64,000 nt of DNA from NCBI RefSeq assembly GCF_003818135.1, contig NZ_RPOH01000009.1, positions 1 to 64,000 on the forward strand. Reading direction: 5' to 3'. This stretch comes from Buttiauxella warmboldiae. GTDB lineage: Bacteria; Pseudomonadota; Gammaproteobacteria; Enterobacterales; Enterobacteriaceae. Made by a program: the position numbers and the translations under genes. The notes below the pieces were generated by a model that did not search any database, was not told where the DNA came from, and saw nothing but the letters and a program-made list of their open reading frames with translations. Of the stretch, positions 10,680 to 20,604 are shown in pieces. The stretch's first letter is position 1, and every line of letters starts with the position of its first letter.

Positions 10680-10986
10680 TGTGGTATCCCCAAAAAAAAG
10701 CCAAAATTATTTCACAAATGATTTACATCAAAAGGTTAACACAATGTTGATGATTTGTGTGTAAACAACCTCGAAACCGCTTACATCCAATGTAAATGTT
10801 TGTCTACCATTTCATATTTAAAGGTTTATTTTTGTGCTGCCGCACACATTTCGGCGCTATATGTAACGCTTTATGCGATGTAACTCAACCTTTTTAACCA
10901 CAAGAGCATGACTTTTTATTGTTGTTAAATTTACATTTGAGAAACAAATTGTAGGCGCTGGCGGGAAATTTTCGTTGATTTGGATT
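10680..10986 (-). promoter_or_regulatory. yejG upstream region with clustered TTACAT/ATGTAA motifs
   Basis: About 300 nt of A/T-rich non-coding DNA between the yejG start and the bcr terminator. The hexamer TTACAT, or its complement ATGTAA, occurs six times (10723, 10781, 10790, 10861, 10878, 10931). Two copies form the 15-bp palindrome TTACAT-cca-ATGTAA at 10781-10795. By chance about 0.2 copies would be expected in this length. This looks like a multi-site operator region for yejG, regulator unknown. Confidence 0.45.
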
Positions 10987-11013
10987 AAAAAAACGGGCAG
11001 CTGGCGCTACCCG
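10987..11013 (-). terminator. Terminator of bcr
   Basis: On the minus strand, CGGGTAGC (11013-11006) pairs with GCTGCCCG (11001-10994) with one G-T pair and a 4-nt loop, followed by seven T residues (10993-10987). Confidence 0.8.
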
Positions 11014-11023
11014 TTTCACAACT

Positions 11024-12226
11024 TCAGGATTTTTTAGCGGCTAAGCGCGGACGGCTGGCGTAGAGATAAAAAACGATTGAGCAGGTTGCACATACCGCAA
11101 TCGAGCAAATCATTGGCCACGCAGAGGTGAAGGTGGCAAACGAGAGCAGCGCTCCGGTTAATGCACCGATACCGAAACGGAAGGTCCCCGCCAGCGAAGA
11201 AGCCGTCCCCGCCATATGCGGAAACTCATCGAGAATAACCGCCATTGCGTTAGACGACACCATCGACACGCAGCCCACAAACGCCGCAACCCCCAGCACC
11301 ATCGACCAGAAACCTAAGCCCAGAGCGGTGCTGAGCACCAGCCAGATGGCCATCGCAAACTGCACGAACAGTCCGCAGCGGAACATCGCCAGCGGGCCAA
11401 AACGGCGCACAAAGCGGCTGTTGATAAGCGTCATCACGATCAAAAACAGAATATTTAGCGCGAAGTAGTAACCAAAATGCTGCGGCGCCACGTGGTTCAG
11501 CTCAATGTACACAAACGGGCCAGCGCTCAAGAATGAGAACATCGCCGCAAAACTAAAACCGCTCGCCAGCATATAGCTCAACACACGTTTATGGCGGAAC
11601 AGCGTCGCAAAGTTACCGATGGTGGTGCGCAAATGAAACTTCTGCCGACGCTCAACGGGTAAGGTTTCATGGATCAGGAAGAAAATCATCGCCGATGCCA
11701 GCAGCGCCGCCAGGGCGAGGATCCAGAAGATGGCGTGCCAGCTAAACCACACCAGTACCGCGCCGCCGACCATTGGCGCAACCAGCGGCGCAATGGTGGT
11801 TATCAGCATCACAAAGGACATCATGCGCGAAAACTCTTCTTTCGGATAAATATCGCGCATCAGGGCGTTAATCACCACGCTTGCCGCCGCTGCCGAAAGA
11901 CCGTGCAGGAAGCGCATGGCAATCAGGTGGTCGATGGTTTGTGACAGCGCACAGGCTATCGCCGCCGCCGCAAAGATTAGCGTCCCGCCCAGCACCACCG
12001 GCTTGCGGCCAATACTGTCCGCCATTGGGCCATAAAAGAGCTGACCGATAGCAAAGCCAAGAATGTAGGTACTTAACGTCATTTGCGCGCTGCCGGCCGG
12101 CACGCCAAATTCGGAGGCAATAACCGGCAGTGCCGGCAGGTACATATCAATGGATAACGGCATTAACATGGCCAGCAGGCCAAGTATCACCACAATGCCA
12201 ACAGACGAATTTTGCTTACTGCTCAA
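11024..12226 (-). CDS. bcr: Bcr, MFS drug efflux pump
   Basis: Twelve-helix DHA1-family proton antiporter of the Bcr/CflA group; E. coli Bcr gives resistance to bicyclomycin and exports sulfonamides and L-cysteine. Family signatures include [14 protein letters not shown] in helix 1 and the motif A-like [16 protein letters not shown] loop. The protein has 400 residues against 396 in E. coli. The start is a TTG at 12226, supported by GGGAGG 7 nt upstream and by alignment with the E. coli N-terminus. It lies 15 nt after rsuA in the same direction, so they may share a transcript. Confidence 0.93.
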   Translation of the reverse strand: MSSKQNSSVGIVVILGLLAMLMPLSIDMYLPALPVIASEFGVPAGSAQMTLSTYILGFAIGQLFYGPMADSIGRKPVVLGGTLIFAAAAIACALSQTIDHLIAMRFLHGLSAAAASVVINALMRDIYPKEEFSRMMSFVMLITTIAPLVAPMVGGAVLVWFSWHAIFWILALAALLASAMIFFLIHETLPVERRQKFHLRTTIGNFATLFRHKRVLSYMLASGFSFAAMFSFLSAGPFVYIELNHVAPQHFGYYFALNILFLIVMTLINSRFVRRFGPLAMFRCGLFVQFAMAIWLVLSTALGLGFWSMVLGVAAFVGCVSMVSSNAMAVILDEFPHMAGTASSLAGTFRFGIGALTGALLSFATFTSAWPMICSIAVCATCSIVFYLYASRPRLAAKKS

Positions 12227-12241
12227 CGCTTCCTCCCGAAA

Positions 12242-12949
12242 TTAACGTGGTGGCATGCCAACGCTGGCCACTTCTTCTGCGGTTAATGGGCGGTATTCAC
12301 CCGGCGCGAGATCCGCATCCATAGCAATGGCACCAATGCGTTCGCGATGTAAACCAACCACATGGTTACCCACTGCGGCAAACATGCGTTTTACCTGGTG
12401 GTAGCGCCCTTCGCTGATGGTCAGACGCACTTCCAGCGGCGTGATGACTTCCATTACCGCCGGTAACGTCAGATCTTTTTCATTATGCAATTGAACGCCT
12501 GCGGCGAATTGCTCTGCTGTGTCATCGGACACCGGGTTTTCCAGCGTAACCAGATAGGTTTTTTCGCAGTGGTGGCGCGGTGAGGTAATACGATGCGACC
12601 ACTGGCCATCATCGGTCATCAGCACCAGACCGGTGGTGTCGATATCCAGGCGCCCGGCAGCATGGAGTTTGTGCGCCATCGGCTCATCCAGAAAATAGAG
12701 TACCGTTGGATGATCCGGGTCTTCAGTCGAGCAAACATAACCCTGAGGCTTATTCAGCATAAAATAGCGAGGGCCGTTCTGCTGGGTCAGTGAGCGGCCA
12801 TCAAACTCAACCTGGTGTTCCGGATGCAGTTTAAAGGAGGCATCACGCACCATTTCGCCATCAATAGTGACGCGCTGCGCGCGGATTTCACGGCCAGCGA
12901 TAGCGCGGCTCACGCCAAGCTGCTGAGAGATAAATTTATCGAGTCGCAT
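12242..12949 (-). CDS. rsuA: RsuA, 16S rRNA pseudouridine-516 synthase
   Basis: Isomerises U516 of 16S rRNA to pseudouridine. An N-terminal S4 RNA-binding domain ([19 protein letters not shown], about residues 1-60) precedes the catalytic domain, where the motif [17 protein letters not shown] carries the catalytic Asp (about 104). Length is 235 residues against 231 in E. coli. It is divergent from radD across a 174-nt gap that should hold both promoters. Confidence 0.94.
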   Translation of the reverse strand: MRLDKFISQQLGVSRAIAGREIRAQRVTIDGEMVRDASFKLHPEHQVEFDGRSLTQQNGPRYFMLNKPQGYVCSTEDPDHPTVLYFLDEPMAHKLHAAGRLDIDTTGLVLMTDDGQWSHRITSPRHHCEKTYLVTLENPVSDDTAEQFAAGVQLHNEKDLTLPAVMEVITPLEVRLTISEGRYHQVKRMFAAVGNHVVGLHRERIGAIAMDADLAPGEYRPLTAEEVASVGMPPR

Positions 12950-13123
12950 TAAAAAATTGCCTGTATCTAAGAAGTGCCAGCAGCAAACGGCTGGCCGGGC
13001 ATCGGCCCGTGGTATGTATGAAGGTATAAATCTTTTGCCAGTATAGCGTTAACAAAAACTCTCTCAAGGTAAAACGTTTCCCATGGCATAATTGAGCGCG
13101 TTATTTCTCTGATATGAGCAGCG

Positions 13124-14884
13124 ATGTCTTTTACTTTACGCCCCTACCAACAAGAAGCGGTGGACGCCACGCTCGCCTATTTTCGCAAACACATCACTCC
13201 GGCGGTGATAGTGTTACCGACGGGCGCAGGCAAAAGCCTGGCGATCGCCGAACTCGCACGCGTGGCGCGAGGAAGAGTGTTAGTGCTCGCACACGTCAAG
13301 GAGCTGGTCGCGCAGAACCATGCTAAATATTGCGCGCTTGGCCTGGAAGCCGACATTTTCGCCGCGGGCCTGCAACGCAAAGAGAGCCATGGCAAAGTGG
13401 TTTTCGGTAGCGTGCAGTCCGTTGCGCGTAACCTTGAACAGTTCCGGGGCGAGTTTTCATTATTGATCGTCGATGAATGCCACCGTATTGGCGATGCCGA
13501 CGACAGCCAGTATCAGCAAATTCTCAGCCACTTACGCGCGGCCAATCCTGAACTGCGCCTGCTGGGGCTGACCGCCACTCCTTATCGGCTGGGAAAAGGC
13601 TGGATTTACCATTTTCACTATCACGGCATGGTGCGCGGCAACGAAAACGCCCTGTTCCGCGACTGTATTTACGAATTGCCGCTGCGCTATATGATTAAGC
13701 ACGGCTATTTAACGCCGCCCGAGCGCCTGGATATGCCGGTGGTGCAGTACGATTTTAGCCGCTTGCAGGCGCAAGCGAACGGTCTGTTCAGCGAGGCGGA
13801 TCTTAACCGTGAGTTAAAACAGCAACAGCGTATTACCCCACATATTATCAGCCAGATCGTGGAGTTTGCCGCCGACAGGCGCGGCGTGATGATTTTTGCG
13901 GCCACCGTAGAACACGCCAAAGAGGTGACCGCGCTACTTCCTGCGAACGATGCAGCACTGATTACCGCTGATACCCCAGGCCCCGCGCGCGATACATTAA
14001 TAGCAGCCTTCAAAAAGCAGCAGTTCCGCTTTCTGGTCAACGTTTCGGTGCTGACCACGGGGTTTGATGCGCCACACGTCGATTTAATCGCTATTTTGCG
14101 CCCGACGGAATCCGTTAGCCTCTATCAGCAAATTGTTGGCCGTGGTTTGCGCCTCGCACCGGATAAGAAAGACTGCCTGATTCTGGACTACGCCGGAAAC
14201 CCTCATGATCTGTTTACGCCAGAAGTCGGGGCAGCAAAAGGCAACAGCGACAATGTGCCTGTTCAGGTATTTTGCCCTGCATGCGGTTTTGCCAACACCT
14301 TCTGGGGCAAAACCACCAGCGATGGCACCCTGATTGAACACTTTGGCCGCCGCTGCCAGGGCTGGTTTGAAGATGACGACGGCACGCGCGAGCAGTGCGA
14401 TTTCCGCTTTCGCTTTAAGCACTGCCCACAGTGCAACGCAGAGAACGATATCGCCGCGCGTCGCTGCCATCAGTGCGATCGCATTCTGGTCGACCCCGAT
14501 GATATGTTGAAAGCCGCGCTGAAATTAAAAGATGCGCTGGTGCTGCGTTGTGGCGGTATGACGCTGCAAAACGGCAGCGACGAGAAAGGTGACTGGCTAA
14601 AAATCACCTATTTTGATGAAGATGGTGCAGATGTCAGCGAACGCTTTCGCCTGCAAACGCCTGCCCAGCGCATGGCGTTTGAGCAACTATTTATTCGGCC
14701 CCATAGCCGTACCCCAGGCGTGCCGCTGCGCTGGATAAACGCGGCTGATGTCGTGGCGCAGCAATCGGCGCTCCGTCACCCGGATTTTGTCGTCGCCCGC
14801 AAGAACGGCAACTTCTGGAACGTGCGGGAAAAGGTATTTGATTACCAGGGACGCTTCCGCCGCGCGAATGAATTGCGCGGTTAA
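13124..14884 (+). CDS. radD: RadD (YejH), DEAD/DEAH-type repair helicase
   Basis: Superfamily 2 ATPase that cooperates with RecA in double-strand break repair. Walker A is PTGAGKS (residues 32-38), Walker B is DECH (117-120), motif III is LTATPYR, and the C-terminal helicase lobe carries [11 protein letters not shown] and QIVGRGLR. Beyond the helicase core is a Cys-rich region with paired CxxC units (CPAC, CPQC, CHQC) likely to bind zinc, as in the E. coli structure. It has 586 residues, the same as E. coli. It lies alone between rsuA and the rplY promoter. Confidence 0.94.
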   Translation: MSFTLRPYQQEAVDATLAYFRKHITPAVIVLPTGAGKSLAIAELARVARGRVLVLAHVKELVAQNHAKYCALGLEADIFAAGLQRKESHGKVVFGSVQSVARNLEQFRGEFSLLIVDECHRIGDADDSQYQQILSHLRAANPELRLLGLTATPYRLGKGWIYHFHYHGMVRGNENALFRDCIYELPLRYMIKHGYLTPPERLDMPVVQYDFSRLQAQANGLFSEADLNRELKQQQRITPHIISQIVEFAADRRGVMIFAATVEHAKEVTALLPANDAALITADTPGPARDTLIAAFKKQQFRFLVNVSVLTTGFDAPHVDLIAILRPTESVSLYQQIVGRGLRLAPDKKDCLILDYAGNPHDLFTPEVGAAKGNSDNVPVQVFCPACGFANTFWGKTTSDGTLIEHFGRRCQGWFEDDDGTREQCDFRFRFKHCPQCNAENDIAARRCHQCDRILVDPDDMLKAALKLKDALVLRCGGMTLQNGSDEKGDWLKITYFDEDGADVSERFRLQTPAQRMAFEQLFIRPHSRTPGVPLRWINAADVVAQQSALRHPDFVVARKNGNFWNVREKVFDYQGRFRRANELRG

Positions 14885-14896
14885 CGGTTCTTTTCA

Positions 14897-14925
14897 TTGA
14901 AGCGCAAGTCAGATATGGCTATAAT
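14897..14925 (+). promoter_or_regulatory. sigma-70 promoter of rplY
   Basis: TTGAAG (14897-14902), a 17-nt spacer and a perfect TATAAT (14920-14925), followed by a GC-rich start region (CCCGCCCGC). The roughly 75-nt leader to 15010 lacks a canonical Shine-Dalgarno. From published work as I recall it, E. coli L25 represses its own translation through such a leader. Confidence 0.8.
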
Positions 14926-15010
14926 CCCGCCCGCTTTTGCATCCGCAAAGCAGGAAATTTACCTGTTGCTGGGTCGCCTGTAACAGGATTATTTAAGAGA
15001 GAAACAGTTA

Positions 15011-15295
15011 ATGTTTACTATCAATGCAGTAGAACGCAAAGAGCAGGGCAAGGGTGCGAGCCGCCGCCTGCGTGCAGCTAACAAATTCCCGGCAATCATC
15101 TATGGTGGTTCCGAAGCTGCGATCGCAATCGAACTGGATCACGACAACGTAATGAACCTGCAAGCTAAACCAGGTTTCTACGAAGAAGTTCTGACTCTGG
15201 TTGTAGACGGTAAAGAAGTTAAGGTTAAAGTTCAGGCTGTTCAGCGTCACCCGTTCAAGCCAAAACTGACTCACATCGACTTCGTTCGCGCTTAA
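15011..15295 (+). CDS. rplY: 50S ribosomal protein L25
   Basis: Short-form L25 (94 residues, as in E. coli) that binds 5S rRNA in the large subunit; it lacks the C-terminal CTC/TL5 extension. The N-terminus, with the basic stretch [20 protein letters not shown], is characteristic. Codon use is strongly biased to highly expressed gene codons. It has its own promoter and a terminator shared with the convergent yejK. Confidence 0.97.
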   Translation: MFTINAVERKEQGKGASRRLRAANKFPAIIYGGSEAAIAIELDHDNVMNLQAKPGFYEEVLTLVVDGKEVKVKVQAVQRHPFKPKLTHIDFVRA

Positions 15296-15311
15296 TCGCG
15301 AATTTAGCTCG

Positions 15312-15340
15312 AAAAAAAACCCGCTGCGGCGGGTTTTTTT
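15312..15340. terminator. Bidirectional terminator between rplY and yejK
   Basis: CCCGC (15320-15324), loop TGCG, GCGGG (15329-15333), with A8 on the left and T7 on the right, so it works for either strand. Confidence 0.88.
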
Positions 15341-15344
15341 ATCG

Positions 15345-16352
15345 CTATTTGCCAGAGCTTCGGCGCTGGAGCTGATCGCGCAGATTCGGTGGCGTGCCTT
15401 TAATGGTCAACGTATCGGTCGCCGGGTCCCAGAAAATACGCTCGCCCAACAGCATGGCATCAAAGCTAATCGTCAACCCACCGCCGCTACCGGAAAATTT
15501 GGTTAACTGGCGCAGCGTGCTGCGATCGGCCGGGAAGCTCTCTTCGAGCTGATAACCTTTCTCCGCGGTGAACTGCTGGAAGTTTTTATCATCAACCGCC
15601 CACGGCAGCTCCTCTGCAAGGGACGAAAGCTCAATCTCTTCGCCCGCCTGAAGCTGTTCGTTGCAGTAGGCGTAAACCTGCTGACGCGCCGCCTGGCGCT
15701 CGTTTTTATCCAGCTGCGCTTCGCTGGTGAAGTCATCCAGCGCCTGCAGCAGACCTTTGTTTTGCGCTTTGGCGTTTAAGCCTTCGCTGGCACCCAAAAA
15801 ATCCATAAAGAAATCGGCAACTTTGCGCCCGACGCGCCCTTTGAGGAAAGTCAGGTAACGCGTGGACTCCGGGTTGGTTTCCCACTCGGTCAAATCAATA
15901 CGCGCCACGATATCCGCATGGTTAATATCCAGGTGATGCGTGGAACTGATATCCAGCTCTTCATTAACGCGCATGCTGCTTAAATTATTCAGTACCGCCA
16001 CCAGCAGATACTCCACCGCCAGATAACGATACTGGCAGAACAGTACGATACCGCCGTCTGCAAACGGATATTTCGCCAGCTCATCACGTAAGCGCCCTGT
16101 CGCCGCGCGGCTAAAGGCGAGGAAATCCTCGTTCCCCTTACGCTGCGAACGCAGCGCGTCTGCCAGTTCGCTCTCTTCGCTAAACAGACCATATGCTTTA
16201 TTTTTTGCACTATAAACGCGGTGCAATTCGGCCATCATTTCTTCTACGGCACCGTTGGTTGCCAACAGAGAATCACGCAGCACGACCTCAAGTGTCTGTT
16301 CGCCGCGCTTGATCAACTGGTGTAAGGCAATCTGGTTGATATCCAGACTCAT
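15345..16352 (-). CDS. yejK: YejK (NdpA), nucleoid-associated protein
   Basis: Nucleoid-associated protein of the NdpA family, found on the spermidine nucleoid and reported to interact with topoisomerase IV and gyrase. The 335 residues are the same length as in E. coli, with the characteristic start [18 protein letters not shown]. It is soluble, with no membrane segments. It is divergent from yejL across about 136 nt. Confidence 0.94.
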   Translation of the reverse strand: MSLDINQIALHQLIKRGEQTLEVVLRDSLLATNGAVEEMMAELHRVYSAKNKAYGLFSEESELADALRSQRKGNEDFLAFSRAATGRLRDELAKYPFADGGIVLFCQYRYLAVEYLLVAVLNNLSSMRVNEELDISSTHHLDINHADIVARIDLTEWETNPESTRYLTFLKGRVGRKVADFFMDFLGASEGLNAKAQNKGLLQALDDFTSEAQLDKNERQAARQQVYAYCNEQLQAGEEIELSSLAEELPWAVDDKNFQQFTAEKGYQLEESFPADRSTLRQLTKFSGSGGGLTISFDAMLLGERIFWDPATDTLTIKGTPPNLRDQLQRRSSGK

Positions 16353-16488
16353 GATAAACTCTCCTTTTAGACTTGGCGGTATTCAACCATTGCCGGAAGC
16401 CTTGTGCAACCGAAGATAAAAAAGCAGAAAAACAGCGGCTTCTACGGTAAGATATCGCCCTTTCCCGAATCTAATTGACTGTTAATTT

Positions 16489-16716
16489 ATGCCACAAATA
16501 TCCCGTTATAGTGACGAACGCGTCGAAGAACTGTTGAGTGAACTGGCGGCCGTGCTGGAAAAGCACCAGACGCCTACCGATCTTTCCCTGATGGTGCTGG
16601 GAAATATGGTCACCAACCTGATTAATACCAGCGTAGCTTCTGCTCAACGCCAGTCGCTGGCTCGCTCATTTGCGCAGGCGCTGCAGGCCTCCGTGAGCGA
16701 AGACAAAGCTCATTAA
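16489..16716 (+). CDS. yejL: YejL, conserved DUF1414 protein
   Basis: A 75-residue protein matching E. coli YejL end to end ([10 protein letters not shown] start, EDKAH end). The fold is a small helical dimer; function is not established. It precedes yejM by only 19 nt, so the two are probably co-transcribed. Confidence 0.92.
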   Translation: MPQISRYSDERVEELLSELAAVLEKHQTPTDLSLMVLGNMVTNLINTSVASAQRQSLARSFAQALQASVSEDKAH

Positions 16717-16735
16717 GGGATTGTAGCAACACGTT

Positions 16736-18499
16736 ATGGTGACTAACCGTCAGCGCTACCGCGAAAAAGTTTCCCAGATGGTCAGCTGGGGACACTGGTT
16801 CGCCCTGTTCAATATCCTGCTGGCAACGCTGCTGGGTAGCCGCTATCTGTTTGTCGCTGACTGGCCGGCAACGCTCACGGGCCGTCTCTACTCCTGGTTG
16901 AGCGTCATCGGCCATTTCAGCTTTGTGGTGTTCGCCGCCTATCTGCTGATCCTCTTCCCGCTGACCTTCGTTGTGATGTCGCAACGTCTGATGCGCTTTG
17001 TCTCGGCGGCCCTTGCTACCGCCGGCATGACGCTGCTGCTTATCGACAGCGAAGTCTTTACTCGCTTCCATCTCCATCTTAATCCGATCGTCTGGGAACT
17101 GGTGATCAACCCCGACCAGAGCGAAATGGCGCGAGACTGGCAGCTGATGTTTATCAGCGTGCCGGTCATTTTCCTGCTTGAAATGCTGTTTGCCACCTGG
17201 AGCTGGCAGAAACTACGCAGTCTCGGACGGCGCAAGCACTATGCCCGACCCGTCGTGGTGCTGTTCTTCGTGGCGTTTTTCAGCAGCCATATTATGTATA
17301 TCTGGGCAGATGCAAACTTCTATCGCCCGATTACCATGCAGCGCGCCAACCTGCCCCTGTCTTATCCAATGACGGCCCGCCGCTTCCTCGAAAAACACGG
17401 TTTGCTGGATGCAAAAGAGTACCAGCGTCGTCTTGTGGAACAGGGAAATCCTGAGGCGGTATCGGTGCAGTATCCGCTCAGCGAACTGCAGTTCCGCGAC
17501 ATGGGTACCGGTCACAATGTGCTGTTGATTACCGTGGATGGCCTGAATGCTGAACACGTGCAGAAAGATCTGCCCAACCTCAGCCAGTTTGCCACCAGCA
17601 ACATTAACTTCACGCAGCATATGAGCGCCGGTAACGCTACTGATAACGGCATTTTTGGTCTGTTCTATGGCATTTCGCCAGCCTATATGGATGGCGTGTT
17701 ATCCGCCAGGATCCCAGCAGCCCTGATTACCGCCCTTAATCAGCAAGGCTATCAGCTGGGGCTGTTCGCCTCCGATGGCTTTGACTCATCAATGTACCGC
17801 CAGGCCCTGCTGTCTGACTTCTCTTTGCCTTCCGCACGCAGCCAGTCTGACGGGCAAACGGCTTCGCAGTGGATTAACTGGTTGACGCAGTACGCATCAG
17901 AAGATAATCGCTGGTTCTCGTGGGTGGCCTTTAACGGCACCACTATTACCGCAGACAGCAATCAGCAAGCCTTTACTCGTCGCTATGCTCGAGCCGCCAG
18001 CAATGTTGATGAACAAATCAAACGCGTGCTTGAGGCGCTGGAAGCCTCAGGGAAACTCCAGAACACGGTGGTCATTATTACCGCCGGACACGGTGTGCCT
18101 CCTGGCAAAGCGCAGAACACTTTCGCCTGGTCGCGCTCGCGCATTCAGGTCCCGCTGGTTATCCACTGGCCAGGGACTCCGGCGCAAACCATCTCGAAGC
18201 TTACCGACCATCAGGATGTTATGACCACGCTGATGCAGCGCCTGCTGCACGTTAAAAATCCGGCAAACGAGTATTCACAAGGTGAAGATCTGTTCGCGGC
18301 GACGCGTCGTAATAATTGGGTAGTGGGTGCGGATAATAATAGTCTGGCGATTACCCTACCGACGATGACGCTGGTGCTCGATAACAACGGCAATTATCGG
18401 ATGTATGATTTACAGGGTGAAGGCATCAAAGAAACCCGGCCACAGCTTGGGCTGTTGCTACAGGTGCTGACCGACGAGAAGCGTTTTATCGCCAACTGA
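16736..18499 (+). CDS. pbgA: PbgA/YejM, lipid A sensor controlling LpxC turnover
   Basis: Essential inner-membrane protein with five N-terminal transmembrane helices (about residues 15-190) and a periplasmic alkaline-phosphatase-superfamily (sulfatase-like) domain. It senses periplasmic-leaflet lipid A/LPS and acts with LapB to set FtsH-dependent degradation of LpxC. The domain carries NVLLITVDGLNAEHV, where the usual catalytic Thr position is not preserved, consistent with a sensor. It has 587 residues against 586 in E. coli and ends in the same VLTDEKRFIAN. The start ATG-GTG matches E. coli. Confidence 0.95.
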   Translation: MVTNRQRYREKVSQMVSWGHWFALFNILLATLLGSRYLFVADWPATLTGRLYSWLSVIGHFSFVVFAAYLLILFPLTFVVMSQRLMRFVSAALATAGMTLLLIDSEVFTRFHLHLNPIVWELVINPDQSEMARDWQLMFISVPVIFLLEMLFATWSWQKLRSLGRRKHYARPVVVLFFVAFFSSHIMYIWADANFYRPITMQRANLPLSYPMTARRFLEKHGLLDAKEYQRRLVEQGNPEAVSVQYPLSELQFRDMGTGHNVLLITVDGLNAEHVQKDLPNLSQFATSNINFTQHMSAGNATDNGIFGLFYGISPAYMDGVLSARIPAALITALNQQGYQLGLFASDGFDSSMYRQALLSDFSLPSARSQSDGQTASQWINWLTQYASEDNRWFSWVAFNGTTITADSNQQAFTRRYARAASNVDEQIKRVLEALEASGKLQNTVVIITAGHGVPPGKAQNTFAWSRSRIQVPLVIHWPGTPAQTISKLTDHQDVMTTLMQRLLHVKNPANEYSQGEDLFAATRRNNWVVGADNNSLAITLPTMTLVLDNNGNYRMYDLQGEGIKETRPQLGLLLQVLTDEKRFIAN

Positions 18500-18572
18500 T
18501 TGTTTATTTATGAATCAGTTAGCAGTAACCCATCTTGCAAACGATGGTAAAAAAGGTAGTATTATTTTCATT

Positions 18573-18649
18573 CGGCGCGTAGCGCAGCCTGGTAGCGCAT
18601 CGTCATGGGGTGGCGAGGGTCGAGAGTTCGAATCTCTCCGTGCCGACCA
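18573..18649 (+). tRNA. proL: tRNA-Pro(GGG)
   Basis: A 77-nt cloverleaf with an encoded CCA. The acceptor arm CGGCGCG pairs with CGTGCCG with one G-U; the anticodon GGG lies within CATGGGGTG and the T-loop is TTCGAAT. The position after yejM is that of E. coli proL. A strong terminator follows. Confidence 0.96.
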
Positions 18650-18658
18650 ATTCTACAG

Positions 18659-18690
18659 CGGGTTAGAGCTTAAAAGCTCTAACCCGTTTT
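18659..18690 (+). terminator. Terminator of tRNA-Pro
   Basis: Perfect 13-bp hairpin: the arm 18659-18671 (CGGGTTAGAGCTT) pairs with the complementary arm ending at 18686, followed by TTTT. Confidence 0.85.
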
Positions 18691-18805
18691 GCATCCGCTG
18701 CGACTTAATCCCTCTTTAAACGCGGCTTCGCCCCAAATCTACAAATTTCCTGACTATTGCTAGCCAATCGTCAACCAGCGTTTCAATTCATTACGTCATT
18801 TTCAC

Positions 18806-18877
18806 CCTACGCCTACGCCTACGCCTACGCCTACGCCTACGCCTACGCCTACGCCTACGCCTACGCCTACGCCTACG
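18806..18877. repeat. CCTACG hexamer tandem array, 12 copies
   Basis: Exactly twelve perfect head-to-tail copies of CCTACG (72 nt) without a single variant, in non-coding DNA 157 nt past the tRNA-Pro gene. Perfect copies imply recent expansion or frequent length change by slippage. Confidence 0.97.
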
Positions 18878-18976
18878 CATGGTCACCGTAAAACTGTAAT
18901 CCACTGATTATCAAATAAAAATAAACACACTTTGCGATCTCTCGCACATAAAATAAATTAGCCACTTTACTTAAAT

Positions 18977-19046
18977 ATGAAATATATATTTCATTTCAGG
19001 ACCTGATTATCCTGCTATTAACGCTCTTTTCGGGGAAAGCGTTTCC
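18977..19046 (+). promoter_or_regulatory. Putative operators upstream of the sugar-porter gene
   Basis: Two perfect palindromes lie 80-150 nt before the transporter ATG. One is the 18-bp ATGAAATATATATTTCAT (18977-18994). The other, GGAAA-GCG-TTTCC (19034-19046), resembles LacI-family half-sites. No regulator gene lies next to the transporter, so any repressor would be encoded elsewhere. Confidence 0.4.
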
Positions 19047-19126
19047 TCACTGAGCATTGACCTCAGACCGATGAGTTATCGATTCTTTAAATAAATGAGT
19101 CAGTTATTAAAGAAGGAGTTAACACC

Positions 19127-20569
19127 ATGGCCGTTTCTGTCCCTCACTGTTCACCCGAAGAAGGAACTTACGATCCGCGCAAGGTCCACCATGATATCTG
19201 GTATGTATTACGCATCTGCTTTGTTGCCGCGCTCGGCGGCTTTCTGTTTGGCTTTGACACCGCGGTAATCTCCGGGTCCATTGATGCCCTGAACACGTTG
19301 TTTGCGCTCACCCCGGCACAGACCGGATGGGCAGTATCCAACGTCGTGATAGGCTGTGTTATCGGTGCGCTGCTGGCGGGTAAAATAGCCGGTTCGTTGG
19401 GGCGCAAAAAAGCGCTTTGCATTGCCGCTATCCTGTTTATTGTTTCTATTGTGGGCGTCGCGCTCAGCTACTCGTTCAGCGCTTTCGTTAGCTACCGGAT
19501 GATTGGCGGCGTGGCGGTAGGCCTGGCATCGGTTGTCTCACCTATGTATATGTCTGAAGTGGCGCCAAAAGATATGCGCGGTCGCGCCGTTGGCATGCAG
19601 CAGTTTGCCATCGTTTTAGGCCAGAGCGTGGTGTTTTTCACCAACTATCTGATTGCCCGCGGCATGCCCCAGGAGTGGATTGTCAACACCGGCTGGCGCT
19701 GGATGTTCTGTGTCGGCATCATTCCCTGCATCGCCTTTCTCATCACGGTATTTTTGATCCCGGAATCCCCACGCTGGAATGTAATGAAAGGCTTTGATAA
19801 TCGTGCTTTTAAAACCTTTGAGCGCATTTCAGACGCCTCGCACGCCAGCCACCTGGTCAACGATATCAAGCGCACCCTGGCGGTTGAGCAACAGACTGGC
19901 GGGAAGAAAATTAATTTTCGCTCACCGGATCTCTTTTTTATCCTGATGGTGGGCTGCACGATCGCCGTTTTTAACCAGCTTACCGGCATCAACGCCATTA
20001 TGTACTACGCGCCGGAAATACTGAAAAATGTGATGGGTTCCATGGAAAGCGCGCTGCTGCAAACCTCGTTGTTGGGCGCGGTGTTCGTTGCCGGAAATGC
20101 GCTGGGGCTGTGGCTGATTGATAAAACCGGGCGCGTAAAGCTGATGTATACCAGTTCTTCAGGCTGCGCACTGGGTCTGCTGATCGCCTCTTTCAGCCTC
20201 TACACCGAAACGCATGGTTACCTTGCGGTGGCGGGGATGATGCTGTTTTTGGTGGCGTTTTCTGTCGGCTGGGGCGTTGCCTCCTGGGCACTGGTTGCAG
20301 AAATTTTCCCTAACCGTATGCGCTCTGCCGGGATGGGGATCGCCATAGGCTGCCAGTGGATTGCCGCCTTCATTGTCGCCCAGCTCTTCCCGATGATTAG
20401 CGAAAACGTCTGGTTGAAAGAGACATTCCACGGCGCATTCCCACTGTGGATTTTCGTGGGCTTTATGCTGCTCGCTTTATGGTTAATCCACCGTTTCATC
20501 CCTGAAACTAAAGGCGTTTCGCTGGAAAGAATCGAGCAGGTGGTGCTCTCCCGGCGGCGCACTCATTAG
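19127..20569 (+). CDS. Sugar porter family MFS transporter (XylE-like)
   Basis: A 480-residue proton-sugar symporter of the MFS sugar-porter family, predicted to take up a pentose, hexose or polyol in the inner membrane. Twelve hydrophobic helices are visible. Family motifs: GFLFGFDTAVISG in helix 1, GRKK in the loop 2-3, RMIGGVAVGLASVVSPMYMSEVAP, PESPRW at the end of the N-half, and PETKGVSLERIE at the C-terminus. It carries NQLTGINAIMYYAPEIL in helix 7, the sugar-binding QLTGIN motif. It looks closest to XylE/IolT types, but the substrate cannot be read from sequence. AAGGAG lies 7 nt before the ATG. No catabolic genes are adjacent, so it is an orphan, probably acquired. Confidence 0.88.
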   Translation: MAVSVPHCSPEEGTYDPRKVHHDIWYVLRICFVAALGGFLFGFDTAVISGSIDALNTLFALTPAQTGWAVSNVVIGCVIGALLAGKIAGSLGRKKALCIAAILFIVSIVGVALSYSFSAFVSYRMIGGVAVGLASVVSPMYMSEVAPKDMRGRAVGMQQFAIVLGQSVVFFTNYLIARGMPQEWIVNTGWRWMFCVGIIPCIAFLITVFLIPESPRWNVMKGFDNRAFKTFERISDASHASHLVNDIKRTLAVEQQTGGKKINFRSPDLFFILMVGCTIAVFNQLTGINAIMYYAPEILKNVMGSMESALLQTSLLGAVFVAGNALGLWLIDKTGRVKLMYTSSSGCALGLLIASFSLYTETHGYLAVAGMMLFLVAFSVGWGVASWALVAEIFPNRMRSAGMGIAIGCQWIAAFIVAQLFPMISENVWLKETFHGAFPLWIFVGFMLLALWLIHRFIPETKGVSLERIEQVVLSRRRTH

Positions 20570-20604
20570 CCTGTATACAGAAGCTGGTATGAAAACCGAA
20601 AAAG

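Larger units (their letters stand above)
18691..19126. other. Non-coding junction region
   Basis: About 435 nt between the tRNA-Pro terminator and the sugar-porter gene. It holds no gene; it contains the CCTACG tandem array and an A/T-rich promoter region with two palindromes, each listed separately. It lies where the yej block ends and accessory DNA begins. Confidence 0.6.

Noticed and set aside
18806-18877. CRISPR array
   Set aside because: The repeat is a contiguous hexamer without spacers; no cas genes are present.
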